From: Methyloglobulus sp.
GTDB taxonomy: Bacteria > Pseudomonadota > Gammaproteobacteria > Methylococcales > Methylomonadaceae
Assembly: GCA_013141505.1 (NCBI GenBank)
Contig: JABFQX010000002.1
Span: 1 to 64,000, forward strand
Direction of reading: 5' to 3'
DNA: 64,000 bases
The first letter of the stretch is position 1. The number at the start of each line of letters is the position of its first letter. The translations under genes were made by a program, and so were the position numbers. The notes below the pieces were generated by a model that made no database searches, was not told the DNA's origin, and was given only the letters and a program-made list of their open reading frames with translations. Positions 21,744-31,895 of the stretch are shown here, in pieces.

Positions 21744-22403
21744 ATGCTTAATTGGCAAGAAATTGATACGGTATTCCTAGATATGGATGGCACGTTGTTG
21801 GATTTACGGTTTGACAATCATTTTTGGCAGGAATTTGTGCCGAAGAAGTTCGCCGAAAAACATGGTTTGACGGTCGATCATGCCAGAGCGCATCTGATGC
21901 CTAAATTTAGGAGCCAGGAAGGCAAGCTGCAATGGTATTGTCTGGATTATTGGACGGAAACCCTACAACTGGACATTGCCGCGTTGAAGGTGGAACTTGC
22001 CGATTTGATCGCCGTGTTGCCGCATGTTACTGAATTTCTAAAAAAATTGCAGGACACGCATCATCATGTGTTATTGGTGACGAACGCACACCGGAACAGT
22101 TTGTCGTTAAAAATGGAAAAAACCGGTTTAGCAGGTTATTTTGATGCCATCGTTAGTTCGCACGATTTCGGCAAACCTAAGGAAAATCCTGAGTTTTGGG
22201 TAGCCTTACAGGAAGCACATCATTTTGATAAGCAAAAAACTTTGTTGATCGACGACAGCTTGTCGGTGTTGAATTCAGCACGCCAATACGGGATTGCCCA
22301 TTTGGTGTCGGTAAGTCGCCCGGATTCGGCAATGCCCAAAAGGGAAACTTCTGATTTCCCCGCTATTGAGGATTTTCGGGAGCTAATGCCACCGGGGCTT
22401 TAG
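21744..22403 (+). CDS. yrfG: HAD-family GMP/IMP nucleotidase YrfG-like
   Basis: DTVFLDMDGTLLDLRFDNHFWQEFVP and LLIDDSLSVLNSA. Confidence 0.88.
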   Translation: MLNWQEIDTVFLDMDGTLLDLRFDNHFWQEFVPKKFAEKHGLTVDHARAHLMPKFRSQEGKLQWYCLDYWTETLQLDIAALKVELADLIAVLPHVTEFLKKLQDTHHHVLLVTNAHRNSLSLKMEKTGLAGYFDAIVSSHDFGKPKENPEFWVALQEAHHFDKQKTLLIDDSLSVLNSARQYGIAHLVSVSRPDSAMPKRETSDFPAIEDFRELMPPGL

Positions 22404-23727
22404 GCTTACGGTTTTGGCTGTGCGGAGGGCGTTTAGGATGCTGGTTTGGCCTGAATTCTTTTGGCTTTCGCTCCGGCTTGATAACGTCAACCAATAATTC
22501 TTTGGGAATTGCGCTGACCGGGATTTTCTGGCCGATGTATTCCTCAATATCGGGCATGGAATAGGCATAGTCTTCGCAGATAAAACTGATAGCTTCGCCA
22601 CTTGCACCAAAACGTGCGGTGCGGCCAATTCTATGTACATAATCTTCCACGTCTTGTGGCAGGTCGTAATTGAAAACATGGCTTACGTCAGGGATATGCA
22701 AGCCACGAGCGGCAACATCGGTGGCAATCAACAGGGCAATTTCATTTTCCTGGAAACTGGCCAACAACTTTTGACGCTTTTCCTGAGGGACATCGCCACT
22801 TAAGGCGGCAGTTTTGTAGCCGTTGGCGTTGAGCGTGGCATCCAGTTCTTCCGCACAGCGTTTGGTGTTGACGAAGATGATGCTGCGTTGCGGTTGCGCG
22901 TGCTTCAATATACCCAGCAACAGCGGTATTTTTTGGTCGTTTGCTGGGCAATAAGCACTTTGCTTGATGGCTTTGGAAGTGACTTCTTCTGTTTCAATTT
23001 TGACCAAGACCGGATTGTTCATGTGCTCATAAGCCAGCTCCGTCACTTTGTACGATAAAGTCGCCGAAAACAACATGTTCAGGCGTTGTTCCGGCGGCGG
23101 CATACGGCGCAGCAAAAAGCGGATATCTTTGATGAAACCCAGATCAAACATGCGGTCGGCTTCATCCATCACGGTCACTTTGACATGATCGAGAGAAAAC
23201 GCGTTTTGCCGGTAGAAGTCAATGATACGTCCTGGTGTGCCGATGATGATATCGACATTGGTTTTTATCTTGGTCAGTTGCTTTTGGTAATCCGTGCCGC
23301 CGTAAATCAATGCAAAAGATAAATTAAGCCGCTTGCTCAACAGCAACGCATCTTTATGAATCTGAATGGCAAGTTCCCGTGTTGGCGCAAGAATGATAGC
23401 CCTTGGATATTTTTTGACTTTTACTTTAACGGGTTTGTTGATAATTTTTTCAACCACTTCATCATCGTCGTGATCGGTATCTTCATCGTCATCCCAATCA
23501 CTTTCATCATTGATAAGAAATTGAAAAGTCGCCAGCAAAAAAGCGGCGGTTTTGCCGGTACCGGTTTGCGCTTGGCCGGCAACATCTTTGCCACGTAGCG
23601 CCAAAGGTAGGGTTTTGTCCTGGATCGGCGTGCATTGCACGAAACCGGCATCCGTTAATCCCAACAATATTAAGTCGGACAACTCAAGGTTGCTGAAGCG
23701 CGTTTTTGTTAAATGGTCATCATTCAT
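22363..23727 (-). CDS. rhlB: DEAD-box RNA helicase (RhlB-like)
   Basis: AQTGTGKTAAFLL, DEAD, SAT, VARGLHIPDVSHVFNYDLP, HRIGRTARFG. Confidence 0.88.
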   Translation of the reverse strand: MNDDHLTKTRFSNLELSDLILLGLTDAGFVQCTPIQDKTLPLALRGKDVAGQAQTGTGKTAAFLLATFQFLINDESDWDDDEDTDHDDDEVVEKIINKPVKVKVKKYPRAIILAPTRELAIQIHKDALLLSKRLNLSFALIYGGTDYQKQLTKIKTNVDIIIGTPGRIIDFYRQNAFSLDHVKVTVMDEADRMFDLGFIKDIRFLLRRMPPPEQRLNMLFSATLSYKVTELAYEHMNNPVLVKIETEEVTSKAIKQSAYCPANDQKIPLLLGILKHAQPQRSIIFVNTKRCAEELDATLNANGYKTAALSGDVPQEKRQKLLASFQENEIALLIATDVAARGLHIPDVSHVFNYDLPQDVEDYVHRIGRTARFGASGEAISFICEDYAYSMPDIEEYIGQKIPVSAIPKELLVDVIKPERKPKEFRPNQHPKRPPHSQNRKPKAPVALAPENPQ

Positions 23728-23826
23728 AAGTTAATAGGATACCGTAAAAATCGGTTGCGCTGAAAATTGATTGACTAGCTGGTTTATCCCCCCTATAGTT
23801 TGCATTTTATTTGTTGGAGAAACAAT

Positions 23827-24156
23827 GTGAGCGACCTAGTCCTTCATGTCAGTGATAGTGATTTTAATGAGACCGTTATTAAAGCCAGCAACCCGGTGCT
23901 GGTTGATTATTGGGCAGAATGGTGTGGTCCTTGCAAAATGATCGGGCCCATTCTCGATGAAATAGCCAAAGATTACGAAGGTAAACTGACGGTAGTTAAG
24001 TTAAACATTGATGACAATCCGGCAACTCCGCAACATTACGGTGTTCGTGGCATTCCAACGCTAATGATGTTTGTTGACGGCGAAGTGGAAGGCACCAAAG
24101 TAGGCGCATTAACAAAATCCCAGCTGGCTACTTTTATTGACGGCTACTTAAAATAG
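23827..24156 (+). CDS. trxA: Thioredoxin (GTG start)
   Basis: [16 protein letters not shown]...[15 protein letters not shown]; start placed at GTG 23827 by similarity to E. coli TrxA N-terminus. Confidence 0.95.
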   Translation: MSDLVLHVSDSDFNETVIKASNPVLVDYWAEWCGPCKMIGPILDEIAKDYEGKLTVVKLNIDDNPATPQHYGVRGIPTLMMFVDGEVEGTKVGALTKSQLATFIDGYLK

Positions 24157-24168
24157 TAGGCATACCGC

Positions 24169-24205
24169 AGTTAGACCCGTTGCAAAAAATTAGACGGGTC
24201 TAACT
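24169..24205. promoter_or_regulatory. Perfect 12-bp inverted repeat in trxA-rho intergenic region
   Basis: AGTTAGACCCGT-N13-ACGGGTCTAACT. Confidence 0.8.
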
Positions 24206-24342
24206 ACTTGAGTTATACTGCGTCTGCGTGAAGACCTCGCGCAATTCCATATTACCATCCGATAGACCACATCATCCCTGAATCCTAACCTCGTTTTACC
24301 GCGTGCAAGCGTGTAAGTGAATCCCTTCGACAATCTCTTCCT

Positions 24343-25599
24343 ATGAACCTGACCGAATTAAAACAAAAACAAATATTTGAAGTTATAGAAATAGCTGAGT
24401 CTCTTGGACTTGAAAATGTTGCCCGATCACGAAAACAAGATTTAATATTTGCCATCCTTAAAAAGCAGGCTAAAGCAGGCGACGATATTTCTGGCGATGG
24501 GGTGTTGGAAATTTTACAGGATGGTTTCGGGTTCTTAAGGACTCCTGGCTGCTCCTATCTGGCAGGCCCAGACGACATCTATGTCTCCCCAAGCCAAATC
24601 AGGCGATTTTCGCTGAAGACAGGCGATACCATCAGCGGCAAGATCAGGCCACCGAAAGATACGGAACGCTACTTTGCCATGCTTAAAGTTGATCAAATCA
24701 ATTTCGAGCCACCGGAAAACACCAAAAACAAAATCAATTTTTCAAACCTCACACCTTTATTTGCCAAACAGCGTTTTGTGCTTGAACGCGGCAATGGCAC
24801 CAGTGAGGATTTAACAGGACGGATCATCGACCTGATCGCACCCATCGGCAAAGGCCAGCGTGGATTGATTGTATCGCCACCTAAAGCCGGTAAGACCATG
24901 ATCCTCCAGAGCATGGCGCAGGCAATTGCCGACCAGAATCCAGAATGCTACCTTATCGTATTATTGATTGACGAACGTCCCGAAGAAGTTACCGAAATGG
25001 AACGCTGTGTCCGTGGCGAAGTGATTTCCAGCACGTTTGACGAGCCGGCAACACGGCATGTGCAAGTCGCCGAAATGGTAATCGAAAAAGCGCGTCGTCT
25101 GGTCGAACATAAACACGATGTGGTTATTTTGTTAGACTCAATAACCCGCTTGGCAAGGGCATATAATACTGTCGTTCCTTCATCGGGCAAAATCCTGACG
25201 GGCGGTGTTGATGCCAATGCTCTTGAAAAGCCGAAGCGATTCTTTGGTGCTGCACGTAACATCGAAGAGGGTGGCAGTTTAACTATCATAGCGACTGCTC
25301 TGGTCGATACCGGTTCCAGGATGGACGAAGTAATTTACGAAGAATTTAAAGGCACAGGCAATATGGAGTTGCATTTGGATCGCAAGATTGCCGAAAAACG
25401 GATTTACCCTGCCATCAACATCAACCGTTCCGGTACCCGCCGGGAAGAATATCTGGTTGATGCGGAAACCCTGCAAAAAACCTGGATCTTACGCAAGATA
25501 CTTCAGCCAATGGATGAAACCGCTGCGTCCGAATTCTTGATCGGTAAGCTCAAAGATTTCAAGACCAACGCGGAATTTTTTGATTCCATGAAACGGTAG
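24343..25599 (+). CDS. rho: Transcription termination factor Rho
   Basis: [15 protein letters not shown]-like [35 protein letters not shown]. Confidence 0.98.
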   Translation: MNLTELKQKQIFEVIEIAESLGLENVARSRKQDLIFAILKKQAKAGDDISGDGVLEILQDGFGFLRTPGCSYLAGPDDIYVSPSQIRRFSLKTGDTISGKIRPPKDTERYFAMLKVDQINFEPPENTKNKINFSNLTPLFAKQRFVLERGNGTSEDLTGRIIDLIAPIGKGQRGLIVSPPKAGKTMILQSMAQAIADQNPECYLIVLLIDERPEEVTEMERCVRGEVISSTFDEPATRHVQVAEMVIEKARRLVEHKHDVVILLDSITRLARAYNTVVPSSGKILTGGVDANALEKPKRFFGAARNIEEGGSLTIIATALVDTGSRMDEVIYEEFKGTGNMELHLDRKIAEKRIYPAININRSGTRREEYLVDAETLQKTWILRKILQPMDETAASEFLIGKLKDFKTNAEFFDSMKR

Positions 25600-25621
25600 T
25601 CCTCGTTATTTATTCTTTCGG

Positions 25622-26458
25622 TTGATCATGTCCGATTTATACTTACTCTTGCCCGCCGTCATTCTCGGCATTGTTGAAGGCTTGACTGAATTTTTGCCGG
25701 TATCTTCCACAGGCCATCTCATCCTAGCTGGACAATTATTGGGTTTTAATGATGACAAAGGCAAGGTCTTTGAAATTGTCATTCAATTTGCAGCAATCTT
25801 GGCTGTCGTCTGGGAATATCGCTCACGCCTTGGTCATACGTTAATTAGCCTGAGTAAAGAACGAACGTCCCAACGTTTAGCAGTAAACCTGATTGTTGCA
25901 TTCTTGCCGTCTGCCATCTTGGGCTTTTTATTTTTAAAGCAAATCAAGGCGTATATGTTCAATCCGATAGTGGTTGCTACGGCGTTTATTATCGGTGGCC
26001 TATTAATTTTATGGGTTGAGCGTCGGCAACATACCGTTCATGCGGAAACTATTGATGACATGACCTGGAAAGATGCACTCAAAGTCGGTTTTGCCCAAGT
26101 TTTGGCAATGATTTTTCCAGGCACGTCTCGTTCCGGCGCTACGATTATCTGTGGGCTGTTTTTTGGTCTCTCCCGTATAGCGGTTGCAGAATTCTCATTT
26201 TTCCTCGCCATTCCCACCATGTTTGCGGCAACACTTTATGATGTCTATAAAAACCGCGACTTATTCAGCATGGCTGATCTTAGCCTATTCGCGGTGGGCA
26301 GCGTCGTGTCCTTTATCAGTGCTTTCCTTGCGGTACGTGGTTTGATCCGCTTTATTAGCCGACATGATTTCACTGTTTTCGCGTGGTATCGCATTGCTTT
26401 CGGCATACTCGTACTGACCTCCGCACAAATGGGCTGGGTAGATTGGCACAACCAGTAA
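25622..26458 (+). CDS. uppP: Undecaprenyl-diphosphatase
   Basis: [20 protein letters not shown] and [11 protein letters not shown]. Confidence 0.96.
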   Translation: MIMSDLYLLLPAVILGIVEGLTEFLPVSSTGHLILAGQLLGFNDDKGKVFEIVIQFAAILAVVWEYRSRLGHTLISLSKERTSQRLAVNLIVAFLPSAILGFLFLKQIKAYMFNPIVVATAFIIGGLLILWVERRQHTVHAETIDDMTWKDALKVGFAQVLAMIFPGTSRSGATIICGLFFGLSRIAVAEFSFFLAIPTMFAATLYDVYKNRDLFSMADLSLFAVGSVVSFISAFLAVRGLIRFISRHDFTVFAWYRIAFGILVLTSAQMGWVDWHNQ

Positions 26459-26535
26459 CTGATTGAAAAAAAGTTACAAAATCAATATACTTAAGATCAA
26501 CTTAAAACCTTAAAGTGGCTGGGCTGAGTCCCTGT

Positions 26536-27075
26536 ATGAAACACATCGGCAAAAGATTATTTATCATTCTTATTTCAAGCCAACTTATCGCCAGTTGCAG
26601 CAATAACCCCGTCCAGACGGAATCTGTCGTAACCGAACCAAAAGTAGAAGCCAGTACCCCAGCCAAAGAAATTTTGATCAATAACGGGCGTTTTGACAAG
26701 CCTTATACCTCGCTGGGGCAAATCGAATATACACTGAAAAGCCCTACGCCAGCCGATCAATCCGAACTACGAAGCCAAGCAATAGATTCCTTAAAAAAGG
26801 AAGCCTTCCTTAGATATGGCGAGAAAGTTGATGCCATAATTGACACCAAAGTACAGGAAAGCCTGGAATCAGGCGAAAATCCCGTCGCTGTTACCAGTGT
26901 GCAAGGAACCGCCGTTTCCTTTGCCCCGGAGAAAGAAAAGCTGGAAAAACGCAAATCAACCCGCAAAGTACATCATAAAAAGCATAAGGCAAAAAAAACA
27001 GCCTGGAAAAAGCAGAGCGTTAAAAAAGTCACGACAGAACAAACAAAAATTACGCCGACAGAAATGCTTAAGTAA
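26536..27075 (+). CDS. Hypothetical lipoprotein with lysine-rich C-terminus
   Basis: MKHIGKRLFIILISSQLIASCS lipobox-like signal; tail RKSTRKVHHKKHKAKKTAWKKQ. Confidence 0.75.
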   Translation: MKHIGKRLFIILISSQLIASCSNNPVQTESVVTEPKVEASTPAKEILINNGRFDKPYTSLGQIEYTLKSPTPADQSELRSQAIDSLKKEAFLRYGEKVDAIIDTKVQESLESGENPVAVTSVQGTAVSFAPEKEKLEKRKSTRKVHHKKHKAKKTAWKKQSVKKVTTEQTKITPTEMLK

Positions 27076-27167
27076 GCTGATTTTTAATCAAACGCCATTA
27101 AAACTGGCAATAACGACCTGATTGATTTGACTAAGGCATTAATAATGCCAAAAAATCCATATTGTTA

Positions 27168-27202
27168 CTTTCTCCAAAGGGAGAGAGGGCTAGAGTGAGA
27201 GG
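27168..27202. repeat. Degenerate copy of a widespread palindromic intergenic repeat (CTCTCC...GGGAGAGGG...GTGAGAGG type)
   Basis: CTTTCTCCAAAGGGAGAGAGGGCTAGAGTGAGAGG resembles the common bacterial repeat CCTCTCCC...GGGAGAGGGCT.GGGTGAGGG (recalled, not searched). Confidence 0.5.
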
Positions 27203-27585
27203 ATTTATTTAAAAATTTTTTGGTAAAAACTTTCGATCACCACCACAAACCCTTTTTGCTGACGTAATCAAAAGGTTTTGAAATAAAGCTAGTTTCTAAA
27301 TGCCACTCAATCTTACCTATCAACGCTTGCAGTACATATAAGTCACAGTCAATTTGGTTGATCTAACCAAAATTTTGCCTAGTATCATTCAGGCGAACCT
27401 ACAAGCAAAAAATCCTGTTAAAACCATTTAAGACCTATAAACCGCAATGTCAAGACAAATATTGTCACATATGGCAATTTTTGGGTATTCGTCATGTTCA
27501 AGCCACGTTGATTCTTACACAATGAAAAACAATTAAGCATATGTTTTTAAACAAGAAATAAAATATTATTTGTTTAACATAAAAT

Positions 27586-27600
27586 TGGCATCATAAGTGC
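27586..27600 (+). promoter_or_regulatory. Candidate sigma54 (-24/-12) promoter
   Basis: TGGCATCATAAGTGC matches TGGCAcgnnnnTTGC with GG-N10-GC spacing. Confidence 0.55.
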
Positions 27601-27610
27601 TTTTAGTATT

Positions 27611-27714
27611 ACATGTACGAATTTTCGTGTGTTAGCTCCTCGTGGTAAAAACTGCTTTAAATTAAAGCATTGGCGCATTATCTGCTTCTCCTGGTCGATA
27701 ATGCGCTTTTTTTT
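27611..27714 (+). ncRNA. Candidate small RNA downstream of sigma54-type promoter, ending at an intrinsic terminator
   Basis: Hairpin TGCTTTA-AAT-TAAAGCA (27653-27669) and perfect 10-bp terminator stem GCGCATTATC/GATAATGCGC (27673-27706) followed by T8; no ORF. Confidence 0.55.
27673..27714 (+). terminator. Rho-independent terminator
   Basis: GCGCATTATC-N14-GATAATGCGC-TTTTTTTT. Confidence 0.9.
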
Positions 27715-27795
27715 GCTTAAAATCTTTCAGGCTTTTGTCGGTTAACAACTGCCCTTAATCAATGCAGCAACGCAAATCCCTTTTCCGTTTTTGCC

Positions 27796-28182
27796 TTATG
27801 TATCATATTTAATATATTTAAAACGTGGATCATCCGGCGTGCCTTCCAAAGCACCACCTTGTTTAGCAGGTTGCCACATAACCACCGCTTCGATTTTAGC
27901 CGCCAACTCAAAATCCTTGTTAGTAATGCCTTTTGCAGCGTGATTCATTAATTTAACAATGACGAAAGCGTAAGACACCGTAAGGTCAGGATGATGAAAC
28001 GCCGCTTCCGCCAAATGTCCGATAGTATTGACCACCATTAGCGTCCCTTTCCAGCCGCTGGTTTTGTATTTACGGCGAATCCAGCCATTTTCCAGATACC
28101 AGTGCGGCAGTTCCTCTTTTAATCGCGCTGCCACTTCTGCATCGGAATATGTTTCTTCAAATTTTCGTTCTCGCCAGCTCAT
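27796..28182 (-). CDS. Pterin-4a-carbinolamine dehydratase-like protein
   Basis: WYLENGWIRRKYKTSGWKGTLMVVNTIGHLAEAAFHHPDLTVSYAFVIVKLMNHAAKGITNKDFELAAKIE. Confidence 0.85.
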   Translation of the reverse strand: MSWRERKFEETYSDAEVAARLKEELPHWYLENGWIRRKYKTSGWKGTLMVVNTIGHLAEAAFHHPDLTVSYAFVIVKLMNHAAKGITNKDFELAAKIEAVVMWQPAKQGGALEGTPDDPRFKYIKYDT

Positions 28183-28286
28183 AATATTTCCTTTTTATCT
28201 AAGCAATCGTTGTAATCCAGTTTCGCACAATGCTGTAAATTTTCAAACGACCAAACAACTTGCCTGACCTAGGTTAGGTTGAAATT

Positions 28287-28424
28287 TTATCTTAGCCATA
28301 AAAATGACATTATTCCCATGTAATTAATGACTTTTCCCTCATAACGCATGGCAATCCTGCGGTAGTGCTTAACTGGCTCGACCACCTGCCAATCGTTATA
28401 ATGCCAACAATCACACGCAATATC
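28287..28424 (-). mobile_element. Remnant of an IS5-family-type transposase C-terminus
   Basis: Minus strand reads DIACDCWHYNDWQVVEPVKHYRRIAMRYEGKVINYMGIMSFLWLR*, the IS5-like RRIA.RYEK...WLR ending; open frame upstream lost. Confidence 0.75.
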
Positions 28425-28672
28425 TTTTTTCTAGTTCGATTTAGGTGGGATGACAGCATAGATATACCACTAGAGGGTATTGGAATTGGAGTGCCTAATT
28501 GAACTAAAGCCAAGACAACATTAGACAAGAAAAATAAAAAACATAAAATTCAAAATTAGTGATGCACACAAACCCTCGGTAAAAAGTCCCTATAGCCGTA
28601 TAATATAGTCAGTTTCGGCAAATCAGTTAAACTAGCTCTGCCAAAATAAGGCCAGACAAACCCCTACTTTAC

Positions 28673-29005
28673 ATGAAAATATTAATTACTGGCACTGCTG
28701 GGTTTATAGGTTCACACTTGGCAAGTCGACTGCTTGCCAGAAACGATGAAGTTGTAGGGTTAGATAGCATAAATGATTATTACGACCAACAAGTGAAGTA
28801 TGGCCGTTTAACCCGAGCTGGAATTGCACAAGATCAAATCGAATACAATCGATTGATTCAGTCAGACAGTCAACCGAATTACCGCTTTATCAAGTTATTA
28901 TTAGAAGATAAAGAAAGTTTGGATAAACTGTTTCAACAGGAAAAATTTGATGCTGTGTGCAACCTTGCTGCCCAGGCGAGCATTCAATGTTCGCGGTTAA
29001 CCTGA
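28673..29005 (+). pseudogene. Truncated NAD-dependent nucleotide-sugar epimerase (UDP-glucuronate epimerase-like)
   Basis: MKILITGTAGFIGSHLASRLLARNDEVVGLDSINDYYD...NLAAQASIQ then stop; only about 110 of an expected 330+ aa. Confidence 0.85.
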
Positions 29006-29186
29006 GAAAAATAGCCTGTATTGAGGAAACTGCTTAAAATAAAACGTTGGTTAAGTAGTGACGGTTTGATGTTACGTCAAATAAGTTAGCAAATATCTAC
29101 TTTCGGAACAGAGAATATTTACTCGTAATCTTTACCGACCAATAATTTTGGGTAGGCGCAAAAAATAACCGATAAGGATCTATATT

Positions 29187-30491
29187 GTGAAAGCAAAGTT
29201 AATTCAAAAACTCAATAATAAACAGGCAAAAATAGGCATTGTCGGTTTGGGTTACGTCGGTTTGCCATTATCGATACGCTACAGCGAAGTCGGATACAAG
29301 GTGATCGGTTTTGATATCGACCCTGATAAAGTGAAGACACTCGATCAAGGCAAAAGTTACATTGAACATATACCAAGTGAGTCGATTCAGAAGGCCGTTG
29401 ACCAAGGTTTCGAGGCTACGAGCGATTTTTCACGCATTTCCGAAACAGATGCTTTGATCCTTTGTGTTCCAACGCCGCTCAACCAATACCGTGAACCGGA
29501 TCTTAGCTTTGTTCTTAATACCACCGACGCTTTGCTGCCTTATTTAAGGCCGGGGCAAGTTGTTTCCCTGGAAAGCACAACTTATCCAGGCACGACGGAT
29601 GAGGAGCTATTGCCCAGAATTGAATCCGCTGGCCTTAAAGTAGGTGAAAATGCGTTTCTTGTGTATTCGCCGGAACGCGAAGATCCCGGTAATCCAAATT
29701 TCAGTACTCGCACTATTCCAAAGGTTTGCGGTGGGCACACGCCTGAATGTCTTGAAGTCGGTTTAGCTTTATACGGCCAAGTGATTGATAAAGTGGTGCC
29801 TGTCAGTTCAACGCGTGCGGCAGAGCTAACCAAATTACTCGAGAATATTCACCGGGCGGTTAATATTGGTCTCGTCAATGAAATGAAAATTGTTGCCGAT
29901 AAGATGGGAATTGATATTCACGAAGTTATTCGCGCCGCTGCGACCAAACCGTTTGGCTTTGTACCATATTATCCCGGGCCTGGGCTTGGGGGGCATTGTA
30001 TACCCATTGATCCATTCTACCTGACCTGGAAAGCCAGAGAATACGGAGTTCATACCCGCTTCATCGAGTTAGCCGGTGAAGTGAATTCTTCAATGCCGGA
30101 TTATGTCATTGCCAAAGTGGGCGCGGCTCTTAATTCGTTGAAGAAGTCGGTCAATGGTAGCCGCATTTTGGTGCTGGGCATTTCCTATAAAAAAAATGTC
30201 GATGATATGCGCGAGTCCCCTTCGGTGGCGTTGATGGAAAAATTGCGCGACCTTGGCGCCGAAGTTTCTTACAGTGATCCGCATGTGCCGGTATTCCCCA
30301 AAATGCGTGAACATAAGTTTGACCTAAGCACTGTACCGCTCGACTATGATACAATAACGAGTTACGACTGTGTTTTGCTGGCCACTGACCACGACAGGTT
30401 TGATTATGGCCTAATTAAAAAGGCGGCAAAATTGATTGTTGACACTCGAGGGCATTATCAAGAATCCTCTCTTCAGATTATCAAAGCTTAA
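29187..30491 (+). CDS. wbpA: Nucleotide-sugar dehydrogenase (UDP-N-acetylglucosamine 6-dehydrogenase, WbpA-like)
   Basis: [48 protein letters not shown]. Confidence 0.9.
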   Translation: MKAKLIQKLNNKQAKIGIVGLGYVGLPLSIRYSEVGYKVIGFDIDPDKVKTLDQGKSYIEHIPSESIQKAVDQGFEATSDFSRISETDALILCVPTPLNQYREPDLSFVLNTTDALLPYLRPGQVVSLESTTYPGTTDEELLPRIESAGLKVGENAFLVYSPEREDPGNPNFSTRTIPKVCGGHTPECLEVGLALYGQVIDKVVPVSSTRAAELTKLLENIHRAVNIGLVNEMKIVADKMGIDIHEVIRAAATKPFGFVPYYPGPGLGGHCIPIDPFYLTWKAREYGVHTRFIELAGEVNSSMPDYVIAKVGAALNSLKKSVNGSRILVLGISYKKNVDDMRESPSVALMEKLRDLGAEVSYSDPHVPVFPKMREHKFDLSTVPLDYDTITSYDCVLLATDHDRFDYGLIKKAAKLIVDTRGHYQESSLQIIKA

Positions 30492-30620
30492 TGCATACTT
30501 ACCCTAACATAGTCGGCCGAAAAATTCGTATTGCCATTGTTGGTTGTGAATAAATTTACCTATGAGTCCTGATTTAACAGAAAGCAATCAAAAGACTATT
30601 AAACAAAAATTACTTGCCCT

Positions 30621-31895
30621 GTGAAAAGGTTATTTCCAAAAGGAGAATTTGTACGTAACGTGTTGACTTTAACGACCGGAACGACTATTGCTCAAGCAAT
30701 ACCGATCGCAATTTCTCCAATCCTCACTCGAATATATACTCCAGATGATTTTGGCGTATTTGCCTTATTCATCGCGATCACATCTATTACCTCAATAGTT
30801 TCGACTGGACGTTACGAACTAGCAATCATGTTGCCGAAAAAGGATAGCAACGGGGCTCATTTAGTTGCCCTCTCAGTCTGTATTGCTATGGGAATGAGCG
30901 TAATTGCTCTAATTTTTATATTATTGTTCAACCAATCAATAACTAATTATCTAGGGAAACCAGAAATCAGCGATTGGCTCTATTTTATCCCGCTTTCAAT
31001 ATTTTTAACGGGCCTTTATCAAAGCCTTAATTATTGGAGCAATCGAAAAAAAAAGTATAAACGCCTTGCGCTCAGCAGGGTTTTGCAAACCAGCAGCATT
31101 AGTGCTGTACAAATTGGCTCAGGGTTTTATCTAACAAATACGTCAGGATTAATTCTTGGCGATAGCATTGGAAAAATAGTTTCAACAGGGCTATTAACTA
31201 AACTGGTTTGGGAAGAAGACAAAAAAGACTTTAATCAATTATCAAAGAAAAAAATTATTTCTCTTGCCAAAAGATATAAAAACTTTCCTCTATACGACGT
31301 TGGGGCTTCATTGGCAAATACAAGTGCCTACCAAATCCAAAATATCCTGTTCCCCGCATTGTATGGGCTCACTTCAGCTGGGCATTACTTTTTAGTCCTA
31401 AGGGCATTACAAGCGCCTATTTCTTTAATTAATTCGGCTATCACAGATGTGTATAGACAAAAGCTGACCGCCAAACAAACTACTCCAGACCAGCTTAAAA
31501 CATACTACAAAAAAATGTTATATTTTTTATTTTGTGTAGGGATAATGCCCTTTACATTGCTTACTTTGTTTTCTGAGGAATTTTTTCCATTTGTTTTTGG
31601 CCGAGGTTGGAGTGAGGCAGGAAAATATGCCGCTATATTATCCCCAATGTTTTTTATAAGATTTATTGCAAATCCTTTAAGCTATTTCCTTTATTTGAAG
31701 GAAAAGCAAAAACTTAATGTTCTTGCGCACATGTTCATGTTAGGTATATCGATTGTCTCATTATATTTTTTTAAATCGGTACATGAAGTTGTTTTATCTA
31801 TTTCTGTGGGCTTCTCTATCATCTATATGTGGTATATTATTTATGCCGCAAAGTTATCTGGGGCAATAATTTTCGGAGCGCGTAATGGAAGGTAA
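30621..31895 (+). CDS. Polysaccharide flippase (Wzx-like)
   Basis: Multi-TM; GTTIAQAIPIAISPILTRIYTPDDFGVFALF typical of O-antigen/lipopolysaccharide flippases. Confidence 0.88.
   Translation: MKRLFPKGEFVRNVLTLTTGTTIAQAIPIAISPILTRIYTPDDFGVFALFIAITSITSIVSTGRYELAIMLPKKDSNGAHLVALSVCIAMGMSVIALIFILLFNQSITNYLGKPEISDWLYFIPLSIFLTGLYQSLNYWSNRKKKYKRLALSRVLQTSSISAVQIGSGFYLTNTSGLILGDSIGKIVSTGLLTKLVWEEDKKDFNQLSKKKIISLAKRYKNFPLYDVGASLANTSAYQIQNILFPALYGLTSAGHYFLVLRALQAPISLINSAITDVYRQKLTAKQTTPDQLKTYYKKMLYFLFCVGIMPFTLLTLFSEEFFPFVFGRGWSEAGKYAAILSPMFFIRFIANPLSYFLYLKEKQKLNVLAHMFMLGISIVSLYFFKSVHEVVLSISVGFSIIYMWYIIYAAKLSGAIIFGARNGR

Noticed and set aside
24318-24345. CCTTCGACAATCTC as a third copy of the TTCGACAGGCTCAGG repeat
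   Set aside because: Only the first 8-9 bases match; not enough to call a repeat.
26515-26535. GTG start at 26515 for the lipoprotein
   Set aside because: ATG 26536 gives a proper lipoprotein signal peptide (MKHIGKRLFIILISSQLIASCS), so the upstream start is unlikely.
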